Positions 9,353 to 16,454 of a stretch of DNA of 64,000 nucleotides are shown piece after piece; the stretch's first letter is position 1; every line of letters begins with the position of its first letter. The position numbers were made by a program, and so were the translations under genes. This DNA comes from Catellatospora sp. KI3 (lineage in GTDB: Bacteria > Actinomycetota > Actinomycetes > Mycobacteriales > Micromonosporaceae), in NCBI RefSeq assembly GCF_029948125.1, contig NZ_JASAMB010000005.1:62001-126000 (forward strand), in the 5' to 3' direction. The notes below the pieces were generated by a model, which saw nothing but the letters and a program-made list of their open reading frames with translations, ran no database searches and was not told where the DNA came from.

Positions 9353-10678
9353 ATGCTCACATCGCTGCGCCCTGCCATGAAACGGTGGCTGGCCGCACTC
9401 GTCGCCTGCTGCGCCGCCGTCGCGGCCGCGTTCGCGGTAACCCCGGGAACAGCGCAGGCCGCCCCGGCGTTCAAGGTGCTCGCCTTCTACAACGGCACCT
9501 GGGACGCCGCCCACATCGACTTCGACAAGGAGGCCAGGGTCTGGTTCCCCCAGATCGCGGCGCAGTACAACTTCTCGTGGGAGGCGACCACCGACTGGAG
9601 CCTGCTCAACACCGGCAACCTGGCCCAGTACAAGGTGATCATGTTCCTGGACGACGCGCCGCCGACCGCGCAGCGGGCCGCGTTCCAGACGTACATGGGC
9701 AACGGCGGGGCCTGGATGGGCTTCCATGTCACCGCGTTCAACACCGACCCGAACTCGTGGAGCTGGTACTACAACACGTTCCTGGGCACGGGCGCGTTCG
9801 TCTCCAACACCTGGGGCCCGACCAGCGTCACGCTGAAGACCGAGGACCGGGCGCACCCGTCGACGCTGCGGCTGCCCGCGACGTTCACCTCGGCCGTCAG
9901 CGAGTGGTACTCCTGGCAGCGCGACCTGCGCACCAATCCGGCCATCGACATCCTGGCCTCGATCGACCCGTCCAGCTTCCCGGTCGGCACCGATCCGAAC
10001 CAGTCCTGGTACAGCGGCTACTACCCGATCATGTGGACGAACCGCAACTACCGGATGCTGTACGCGAACTTCGGCCACAACGCGATGAACTACGACACGA
10101 ACACCCGGCTGTCGTCGACCTTCGCCAGTGAGGTGCAGAACCGCTGGCTGATCGACGGCCTGCTGTGGCTGGGCGGGGTCACCACCGGCCCCAGCCCGAG
10201 CGGCAACCCGTCGCCGTCGGCGTCGGCGTCGCCCGGCCCGATCTCGCCGACCGCCTGGTACAGCGTGGTGAACAAGGGCAACGGCAAGTGCGTGGACGCG
10301 CGCGGTGCCGCCTCGGCCAACGGGACGGCGATCCAGCAGTACACCTGCAACAGCACCAACGCGCAGTCGTTCCGGTTCACCCCGTCCAGCGGCGGCTACG
10401 CGCACGTCGACATCCGGCTGAACGCGGCCCAGTCGTGGGACGTGACCAACGTGTCCACGGCCGACAACGCGCCGATCCAGCTGTGGGCGTACGGCGGCGG
10501 CAACAACCAGCAGTGGCTGCCGGTGGCCGAGGGCGGCGGCTACTACCACTTCGTCAACCGCAACAGCGGCAAGTGCCTGGACGTGCCGGCGGCCTCGACC
10601 GCCAACAGCGTCCAGCTGGTGCAGTACGCCTGCAACGGCACCGGTGCCCAGTCGTTCCGGCTGGTGCAGCAGCCCTGA
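9353..10678 (+). CDS. Secreted ThuA-like protein with ricin-type lectin domain
   Basis: 441 residues. The ATG at 9353 follows GGAGGG. A Sec signal (KRW, hydrophobic stretch, AQA/APAF) precedes a ThuA/glutamine-amidotransferase-like domain (about 35-265) beginning FKVLAFYNGTWDAAH and containing GNGGAWMGFHVTAFN. A Pro/Ser linker (about 285-305) leads to a C-terminal ricin-B lectin domain with repeated GKCVD/GKCLDV and QSFR/QQW motifs. ThuA domains occur in trehalose-utilisation proteins and secreted glycoside-active proteins; the lectin suggests polysaccharide binding outside the cell. The exact substrate is unknown. Confidence 0.88.
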   Translation: MLTSLRPAMKRWLAALVACCAAVAAAFAVTPGTAQAAPAFKVLAFYNGTWDAAHIDFDKEARVWFPQIAAQYNFSWEATTDWSLLNTGNLAQYKVIMFLDDAPPTAQRAAFQTYMGNGGAWMGFHVTAFNTDPNSWSWYYNTFLGTGAFVSNTWGPTSVTLKTEDRAHPSTLRLPATFTSAVSEWYSWQRDLRTNPAIDILASIDPSSFPVGTDPNQSWYSGYYPIMWTNRNYRMLYANFGHNAMNYDTNTRLSSTFASEVQNRWLIDGLLWLGGVTTGPSPSGNPSPSASASPGPISPTAWYSVVNKGNGKCVDARGAASANGTAIQQYTCNSTNAQSFRFTPSSGGYAHVDIRLNAAQSWDVTNVSTADNAPIQLWAYGGGNNQQWLPVAEGGGYYHFVNRNSGKCLDVPAASTANSVQLVQYACNGTGAQSFRLVQQP

Positions 10679-10687
10679 TCCAGCCCC

Positions 10688-10715
10688 GGCCCGGGCACCC
10701 TGGGGTGTCCGGGCC
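10688..10715 (+). terminator. Hairpin after the ThuA-ricin gene
   Basis: Arms at 10688-10700 and 10703-10715 (GGCCCGGGCACCC paired with GGGTGTCCGGGCC, one G-T pair) begin ten bases past the stop and are followed by CTCTTCG. The apex must open a few pairs to form a loop. Confidence 0.75.
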
Positions 10716-10739
10716 TCTTCGTGCCCGCCGACCTGCCCG

Positions 10740-10903
10740 ATCGTTTGTGGACGGTGCGCAAGCATGCAAGTGTTTGGTAGATTTTTGCGACCAGACTGCA
10801 AAATCTCTATTAAACCTTGTCTGATGTCTGATGCCAGGGTGCTTGGTGTGACGGACGCGAGCGCCGCATCGGCTTGGAAAACGGGTGCCGACGGGGAGTA
10901 CGC
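10740..10903 (+). promoter_or_regulatory. AT-rich upstream region of the SARP gene with inverted repeat
   Basis: This segment is clearly AT-richer than its surroundings. AGATTTTTGC at 10779-10788 and GCAAAATCT at 10798-10806 form an inverted repeat around nine bases, and GCGCAAGCATGCAAG lies just before it. It probably contains the promoter and a regulator site, or a short leader hairpin, for the SARP gene at 10904. Which one cannot be told from sequence. Confidence 0.5.
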
Positions 10904-12547
10904 GTGAGGTTTCAGCTGCTTGGACCGGTCGTGGTGCGCCGCGACGACGAAGAGTTGCCGCTGGGGCCGGGCAAGCAGCGTGCGCTGCTGGCGGCCCTGC
11001 TGCTCGACCGGGGCCGGGTGGTCTCCACCGCCCGCCTCACCGAGGCGCTGTGGGACGGCGACCCGCCCAGCTCCGCCACCTCGAACATGCGGACCTACGC
11101 CTCGGGGCTGCGCTCGGTGCTGACCGACCGGCGCGGGCCCCGCATCACCAGCCGCAGCCCCGGCTATGTGCTGACCCTCGACGACGACGAACTCGACACC
11201 GACACCTTCACCGAGCTGTCGGCCACCGGCTACGCCGAGCTCGCGGCCGGGCAGCCCGCCCGCGCGGCGCAGGCGTTCGCGCGGGCGCTGGCGCTGTGGC
11301 TCGGGTCGGCCGGCGAGGACCTCGTCCGCTCGCCGTACCTGGACCAGCGGCTGGCCGCGCTGGAGGAGCAGCGGCTGGCCGTCACCGAGGAGTGGATCGG
11401 GGCCCGCCAGCAGCTCGGCGAGCATGCCGACCTGGTGCCGGAGCTGCGGCGGCTGACCTCTGGCCACCCGCTGCGCGAACGGCTGTGGTGCCAGCTCATG
11501 CTGTCGCTGTACCACACCGGGGACGTCGGCGGCGCGCTCGCGGCATACCGGCGGGCGCACGAGATCTGCGTCGAGGACCTGGGCGTGGACCCGGGGCCGG
11601 AGCTGGTGCGGCTGCACAAGGCGATCCTGTCGCGCGATCCGGTCCTGGGCGGCACGGCGCCGACGCGGTTCCCCGCGCCGCGGCCGGCGCTGGTGGTCGA
11701 GTCGCAGCGGACCCGTGAGGTGCCCCGGGAGCTGCCGGTCGCCGCTCCCGTCTTCGTCGGCCGGGACCGGGAACTGGCCGAGGTGGTCGAGGACGTGCTG
11801 GCCGGACTGGCCCGCCCGGCGCCGGGCGGCAGCCCGACCGTGGTGGCGGTGCACGGGCGGCCGGGCGCGGGCAAGTCGGCGCTGGTCCTGCACGCGGCGG
11901 CCCGCCTGGCGGCCCGCTTCCCCGACGGCCAGCTGTACGTGGACCTGCGGGCCGGGGGTGCCGACACGATCACGGTGCTGGGTCGGCTGCTGCGCGCGCT
12001 GGGGGTGCGCGACACGCGCGTGCCGGCGGGCGTGGACGAGGCGGCGGCGCGGTTCCGGTCGGTCGCCGCGGACCGGCGGCTGCTCGTCGTACTCGACAAC
12101 GCCGAGGATGAGGCGCAGGTCCGCCCGCTGCTCGCGCCCGCCAGCCAGAGCGCGGTGCTGGTCACCAGCGCCAGCAAGCTCACCGCGCTGGACTGCACCG
12201 CGCACCTCGAGCTCGGGGTGTTGGCGCCCGGACCGGCCGGGCGGCTGGTCGCGGAGCTGGCCGGGCTGGCGGCGGCGTCGATCGGGCGGCCGCTGGTGGA
12301 GCTGTGCGGCGGGCTGCCGCTGGCGCTGCGGTTCGTGGCGGCGCGGCTGGCGCTGACGCCGTACCGCGCGCCGGTGGAGCTGGCCCGCCAGCTGCTGGAG
12401 GAGTGCGCCCAGAGCGACGTGCTGGTCTGCGGCGACCTGCGCGTCCCGGCGGGCCTGCTGACCGGTGCCGGCTCCGTGGACCCGGCGGATCCGCCGGGGC
12501 CGGCACGTCTCACGCCGCCGCACGCCGTGGACGCCGGGCGTCCTTAG
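10904..12547 (+). CDS. SARP-family regulator with partial NB-ARC domain
   Basis: 547 residues from a GTG with GGGGAG five bases upstream. An OmpR-type winged helix (1-90, VRFQLLGPVVVRRDDEELPLG) and a bacterial transcriptional activator domain (about 95-240, ending GVDPGPELVRLHKAIL) are followed by a P-loop NTPase with GRPGAGKSA (about 319-327), a Walker-B-like LLVVLDNA and GGLPLALRF. The protein stops after the NB-ARC-like region with a Pro-rich tail and no TPR array, shorter than AfsR. It converges on the cysteine-rich peptide gene (24 bases between stops) and is 472 bases from the export operon, so it is a candidate regulator of that locus (inference). Confidence 0.9.
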   Translation: MRFQLLGPVVVRRDDEELPLGPGKQRALLAALLLDRGRVVSTARLTEALWDGDPPSSATSNMRTYASGLRSVLTDRRGPRITSRSPGYVLTLDDDELDTDTFTELSATGYAELAAGQPARAAQAFARALALWLGSAGEDLVRSPYLDQRLAALEEQRLAVTEEWIGARQQLGEHADLVPELRRLTSGHPLRERLWCQLMLSLYHTGDVGGALAAYRRAHEICVEDLGVDPGPELVRLHKAILSRDPVLGGTAPTRFPAPRPALVVESQRTREVPRELPVAAPVFVGRDRELAEVVEDVLAGLARPAPGGSPTVVAVHGRPGAGKSALVLHAAARLAARFPDGQLYVDLRAGGADTITVLGRLLRALGVRDTRVPAGVDEAAARFRSVAADRRLLVVLDNAEDEAQVRPLLAPASQSAVLVTSASKLTALDCTAHLELGVLAPGPAGRLVAELAGLAAASIGRPLVELCGGLPLALRFVAARLALTPYRAPVELARQLLEECAQSDVLVCGDLRVPAGLLTGAGSVDPADPPGPARLTPPHAVDAGRP

Positions 12548-12570
12548 CGGTCGTCAGGTGAGCGGGTCTG

Positions 12571-12774
12571 CTACGGGCAGTTGTTGACCGAGCAGTACCA
12601 CGCCGGTCCGCCCGGCATGGTGTAGCACCCGCAGAAGTTCTTGGGCGCGCAGCCCGCGCAGGTGACGCTGCCCAGGTTCGAGCAGGGCTGCCCGGTCTTG
12701 ATGCATGCCGAGGCCGTGGCCTGCGGCACGAACCGGCTCACGAGCCGGTCGGCGAGCATGCCGAGTTGGCGCAT
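12571..12774 (-). CDS. Cysteine-rich precursor-like peptide (67 aa)
   Basis: A short gene with a strong GGAGG five bases before its ATG. Residues 1-23 (MRQLGMLADRLVSRFVPQAT, then ASA) form an amphipathic, basic leader without a Sec-type hydrophobic core. They end in Ala-Ser-Ala, a typical signal-peptidase -3/-1 pattern. The remaining 44 residues start at Cys24 and hold eight cysteines (24, 31, 39, 42, 48, 50, 61, 66) with many Gly, Pro and Asn, enough for four disulfides. It diverges from the thioredoxin/ABC/peptidase/MauE operon. I infer a secreted, disulfide-rich peptide matured by that operon; I do not recognise a named family. A metal-binding peptide is the main alternative. Confidence 0.78.
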   Translation of the reverse strand: MRQLGMLADRLVSRFVPQATASACIKTGQPCSNLGSVTCAGCAPKNFCGCYTMPGGPAWYCSVNNCP

Positions 12775-13019
12775 GTGTCCTCCAGAAAGGTAGGGCGCGG
12801 CCCGGGTGGGCCGTGCGCCGCCACGCTATGGGCGCGGCCTACCGTCCCCGCCCACCGCGCGCACACCGCGGGGGTTCGAGGATCGGCACACCTCGGGGTT
12901 CCCGCGCAGGCTGCGGCGTCGTGCGCTGAATGTGCCGCCCGTGTACGCGCACCGCTCGGCGGGTGTACCGCCGCCGCCTAGCGTTCGCCCGTCGCTGCTG
13001 CGCAACACGAGGAGATGTC
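12775..13019. promoter_or_regulatory. Divergent promoter region of the Cys-rich peptide locus
   Basis: A 245-bp intergenic region serves the peptide gene (minus) and the export operon (plus). The same TAGCGT hexamer, fitting an actinobacterial -10 (TANNNT), occurs on both strands: 12979-12984 on plus, 36 bases before the ATG at 13020, and 12828-12823 on minus, 49 bases before the ATG at 12774. Both sit in similar GC-rich contexts (CGCC..TAGCGT..CG), suggesting that the two transcripts are made by the same RNA polymerase form. Confidence 0.5.
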
Positions 13020-13580
13020 ATGGCGTACGTCGTCGCCGCGGTCGTGGTCTTCGGCCTGATCGCGCTGCTGAACCTGCTGCTGACCTTCGGGGTGATCCGC
13101 CGGCTGCGCGAGCACACCGCGACGCTGGAGCTGCTGGAGAGCGGCACGGAGCTGGAGATCCGGGCCAAGCCGGGCGAGCCGGTGCTCGACTTCACCGCGG
13201 TCGCCACCACCGGCGAGACGGTGTCGCGGGTGGACCTGATGCCCGACACCGTCGTCGCGATGCTGTCGGCCACGTGCCCGCCCTGCCACGACGTGGCCGA
13301 CAAGTTCGTGCCGTACGCCGCGCAGCTGCCGCGCGAGCGGGTGCTGGCCGTGGTCTACGGCACCGAGGAGGAGACCGCCGAGCTGCGGGCGCGGCTGGAG
13401 CCGGTCGCCCGGGTGGTGGTCGAGGAGCAGGTCGACGGCGCCGTGACCAAGGCCTTCCGTAATAAGATCTACCCGTCGACGTTCGTGGTCGACGGCGACC
13501 GGAAGGTCTCGGCGAGCGGGTTCGACGTCGACGCGATCCGGTTGACCGTGCCCGTGCTGCGCCTGCCCGCCGCGGTCTGA
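13020..13580 (+). CDS. Membrane-anchored thioredoxin-like protein (MauD/TlpA type)
   Basis: 186 residues. An N-terminal transmembrane helix (about 2-24) anchors a thioredoxin-like domain outside the membrane. The redox motif is Cys86-Pro-Pro-Cys89 (SATCPPCHD). A cis-Pro region (KIYPSTFVVDGD) follows about 75 residues later, as in TlpA/MauD proteins. The start is the ATG at 13020 after GAGGAG. It is first in a four-gene operon and its stop overlaps the ABC start (TGATG). Likely role: forming or shuffling disulfides in the neighbouring eight-cysteine peptide (inference). Confidence 0.85.
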   Translation: MAYVVAAVVVFGLIALLNLLLTFGVIRRLREHTATLELLESGTELEIRAKPGEPVLDFTAVATTGETVSRVDLMPDTVVAMLSATCPPCHDVADKFVPYAAQLPRERVLAVVYGTEEETAELRARLEPVARVVVEEQVDGAVTKAFRNKIYPSTFVVDGDRKVSASGFDVDAIRLTVPVLRLPAAV

Positions 13581-15409
13581 TGCCGCCCGCTCCGCTGCCG
13601 CCCGTCCCGACGCGACGCGCGCTGGCGCTGTCGGCCGGGCTGATCCGGCGGGCGGCGCCGGGCCTGGCCGCGTCCTACCTGCTGGTGACCGCCGTGGTCG
13701 CGCTGCTGCCGGTGGCGGCCGCCAGCCTGACCAGGGCGGTCTTCGACGAGGTCGCCGCGGCGGCGCCGGTCGCGGTGATCGTCCGGTACGCGGGCCTGCT
13801 CGCGCTGACCGGGTTCCTGCTCGTGGTGGGGCAGCAGGTGCTGCGCTACCAGGGCGCCGAACTCGGTCGGCGGGTCGCCCGCACGGGGGTGGCCGACCTG
13901 TACACGGCGCTGGACCGCTTCGTGGGGCTGGCCCCGTTCGAGTCGCCGCGCACGGCCGACCGGATCATGCAGGCGCGGCAGGCGTCGTACGCGGCGGGCC
14001 AGACCGTGTCCGATGTGTCCACGCTGGTCGCGAGCGGGCTCACACTGCTGGGGTTCGTCGCGGCGCTGTGGGCGGTCAGCCCCGTCGCGACGGCGGTGGT
14101 GGTGGCCGCGGCGGCGCCGACCGTGCTGGCGGAGGCACGGCTGGCGCGGCGCCGCGCCGACCTGATCGGACGGATGACGCCGCACGACCGCCGCGAGCTG
14201 TTCTACCAGGCCCTGCTCGGCGACCCGGACGCCGCCAAGGAGATCCGGATGTTCGGACTCGGCGGCTTCCTGCGCGGCCGGATGCTGGCCGAGCGCGCCG
14301 CCGCCGACGACGGCCGCCGCCGCCTGGACCTGCGCGACGCGTCGGTGCAGGGTGCGCTGGGCCTGGCCGGGGCGGTGACGTCCGGGGCCGGGCTGGTGTG
14401 GGCGGTGCTCGCGGCCGGGCGCGGCGAGCTGAGCCTGGGCGACGTGGCGATGTTCGTCGCCGCCGTGGCCGGAGCGCAGGCGGCCACGGCCGGGCTGGCC
14501 CAGGGCGCCGCCGCCCTCCAGCTGCGGCTGGCCGGGCTGGCGCACCTGGCGGCCGTACTGGACGCCGGTCCGGAGCTGCCGGTGGGCGAGCGCCCGGCGC
14601 CGCCGCTGCGGCACGGCATCGAGCTGCGCGACGTGTGGTTCCGGTACGGCGAGGACCATCCGTGGGTGCTGCGCGGCGTCGACCTGGCCATTCCGGCGGG
14701 CACCGCGCTGGCCCTGGTCGGCCGCAACGGCAGCGGTAAGAGCACCCTGGTCAAACTGCTGTGCCGGCTGTACGACCCGACCCGCGGCGCGATCCTGTGG
14801 GACGGCGTCGACCTGCGCGAACTCGACCCGGCGTCGCTGCGCGCCCGGCTCAGCGGCGTGTTCCAGGACCACGTGCACTACGAGCTGAGCGCCGCCGACA
14901 ACATCGGCCTCGGGGACCTGGCCGTCTTCGCCGACCGGGCCGCGCTGCGCGACGCGGCGGGCCGGGCCGGGATCGCGCCGGTGCTGGCGGCGCTGCCCGA
15001 CGGCTACGACACCATGCTGACCCGTACCTTCACCTCCAACGCCGACCGCGACGACCCGAGCACCGGGGTGAACCTGTCCGGCGGCCAATGGCAGCGGCTG
15101 GCGCTGGCGCGGGCGTTCCTGCGTACCGTGCCGGATCTGATGGTTCTGGACGAGCCCAGCTCGGGCCTGGACCCGGAGGCCGAGCACGACGTGCACACCC
15201 GCGTGCTGGCGTACCGGCAGGGGCAGACCAGCCTGCTGATCTCGCACCGCCTCAACGCGGTCCGCGACGCCGACGTGATCGCGGTGCTCGACGGCGGCCG
15301 CGTCGCCGAGCGGGGCGGCCACGACGAGCTGCTGGCCGCGGGCGGGGTCTACGCCAGGCTGTTCCGGCTCCAGGCCAGCGGCTACCAGCAGCCGGTGGAG
15401 GTGCCGTGA
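13580..15409 (+). CDS. ABC transporter, fused membrane and ATPase domains
   Basis: 609 residues: a six-helix exporter-type membrane domain (about 20-310), then an ATPase with Walker A GRNGSGKST (about 381-389), signature LSGGQWQR (about 500), Walker B LMVLDEP (about 519) and switch SHRLNAV. There is no C39 peptidase domain at the N-terminus, so leader removal would need another enzyme; the next gene encodes an S26 peptidase. It overlaps the genes on both sides by 1 and 4 bases. Probable cargo is the cysteine-rich peptide. Its half-transporter architecture implies a homodimer. Confidence 0.9.
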   Translation: MPPAPLPPVPTRRALALSAGLIRRAAPGLAASYLLVTAVVALLPVAAASLTRAVFDEVAAAAPVAVIVRYAGLLALTGFLLVVGQQVLRYQGAELGRRVARTGVADLYTALDRFVGLAPFESPRTADRIMQARQASYAAGQTVSDVSTLVASGLTLLGFVAALWAVSPVATAVVVAAAAPTVLAEARLARRRADLIGRMTPHDRRELFYQALLGDPDAAKEIRMFGLGGFLRGRMLAERAAADDGRRRLDLRDASVQGALGLAGAVTSGAGLVWAVLAAGRGELSLGDVAMFVAAVAGAQAATAGLAQGAAALQLRLAGLAHLAAVLDAGPELPVGERPAPPLRHGIELRDVWFRYGEDHPWVLRGVDLAIPAGTALALVGRNGSGKSTLVKLLCRLYDPTRGAILWDGVDLRELDPASLRARLSGVFQDHVHYELSAADNIGLGDLAVFADRAALRDAAGRAGIAPVLAALPDGYDTMLTRTFTSNADRDDPSTGVNLSGGQWQRLALARAFLRTVPDLMVLDEPSSGLDPEAEHDVHTRVLAYRQGQTSLLISHRLNAVRDADVIAVLDGGRVAERGGHDELLAAGGVYARLFRLQASGYQQPVEVP

Positions 15410-15840
15410 TCGCGCTGTCCGCCGTGGCGCTGGTGCTGCTGCCGCTGCTGGCGGCCTGGTACGCGCGGGCGCGCCTGATCGCGGTGACCGTCGAGGGGAC
15501 GAGCATGGAGCCGACGTACGCCGAGGGGGACCGGGTGCTGGTGCGCCGGGTCCGGCCGGGCCGGGTGCGCCGCGGCGACGTGGTGGTGCTGGACAACCCG
15601 TTCGGGCGCGGCACGGTCTCGCAGTGGGTGATCAAGCGGGCCGCCGCGCTGCCGGGCGACCCGGTGCCGCGCGCGGAGTACCCGGCCCTGGCCGGCGTCG
15701 CCGAGCAGCGGATCCCGGCAAGGCGGATCGTGCTGCGGGCCGACAACCCGCACGGCGGTGACTCGCGCACGCTCGGCTGGGTCGACTCGGCGACCGTGGT
15801 CGGCATCGTGATGGGACGGCTGCCCCGAGGCGGCCGCTGA
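15406..15840 (+). CDS. Small S26 signal peptidase
   Basis: 144 residues from a GTG overlapping the ABC stop, with GGAGG upstream. One N-terminal transmembrane helix (2-20) is followed by the S26 boxes: the Ser33 nucleophile in GTSMEPT, the general-base Lys77 in VIKRAAALPGD, and a GGDSRTLGWV box. It is much shorter than housekeeping LepB and resembles IMP-type or specialised processing peptidases. Translational coupling to the ABC exporter suggests it removes the Ala-Ser-Ala leader of the eight-cysteine peptide at the outer membrane face (inference). Confidence 0.88.
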   Translation: MIALSAVALVLLPLLAAWYARARLIAVTVEGTSMEPTYAEGDRVLVRRVRPGRVRRGDVVVLDNPFGRGTVSQWVIKRAAALPGDPVPRAEYPALAGVAEQRIPARRIVLRADNPHGGDSRTLGWVDSATVVGIVMGRLPRGGR

Positions 15841-15855
15841 GCTGTGGAGGCGACA

Positions 15856-16404
15856 ATGACTGAGCTGCTGGGCGCCGTGGACGCCGCGAGCCGGGTCGCG
15901 ACGGGGCTGGTGTTCCTGGTCGCCGCCGTGGCCAAGCTGCGCGACCTCGGTGCGTTCACCCGGTCGCTGCACCCGTTCCTGACCGTGCCCGCGCCGGTGT
16001 ACCGGGTGCTGGCCGCGACCGTGGTCGCGGCGGAACTGGCGGCGGCCGCGCTGGTCGCCGTGCCGGCGACCGCGGTCTGGGGGTTCGCGCTGGCGCTGGC
16101 GCTCACCGCCGCCTTCGCGGTCGGGATCGGGCGGGTGCTGCGGCGCGGAGTGCAGGCCGTCTGCAACTGCTTCGGCGTCGCCGACAGCCGGCTCAGCCGC
16201 CGCCACCTCGTCCGCGACCTGCTGCTGGCGGTGCCGGCGCTGGCCGGGCTGGCCGCGGCGGCCGCCGGTACGCGACCGCAGTCGCCGGTCCAGTGGCTGG
16301 CCGGTACCGCGGTGGGTGCGCTCTGCGCGCTGCTGGTGATCCGGTTCGAGGACCTCGCCGACCTGTTCGCGCCCGCCCGCAAGGGGGCACCGGTACGTCG
16401 TTGA
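15856..16404 (+). CDS. MauE/DoxX-like redox membrane protein
   Basis: 182 residues with four hydrophobic helices. It has Cys103-Asn-Cys105 in AVCNCFGVAD, equivalent to the conserved CxCFG of MauE proteins, which are needed for disulfide formation in methylamine dehydrogenase light chain. I use the ATG at 15856 after TGGAGG, although a GTG 12 bases earlier is in frame. It ends the operon and probably recycles the CPPC thioredoxin-like protein by passing electrons into the membrane. No methylamine dehydrogenase gene is present, so the pathway has been put to another use here. Confidence 0.85.
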   Translation: MTELLGAVDAASRVATGLVFLVAAVAKLRDLGAFTRSLHPFLTVPAPVYRVLAATVVAAELAAAALVAVPATAVWGFALALALTAAFAVGIGRVLRRGVQAVCNCFGVADSRLSRRHLVRDLLLAVPALAGLAAAAAGTRPQSPVQWLAGTAVGALCALLVIRFEDLADLFAPARKGAPVRR

Positions 16405-16454
16405 CGGCAGCGCGGACGTCCACGGGTGCCCGGCGGGCCCTCGCCCGAACTACG

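Noticed and set aside
13020-16404. Part of a methylamine dehydrogenase operon
   Set aside because: MauD- and MauE-like genes are present but no mauA, mauB, mauG or amicyanin gene is near, while an exporter and a peptidase are.
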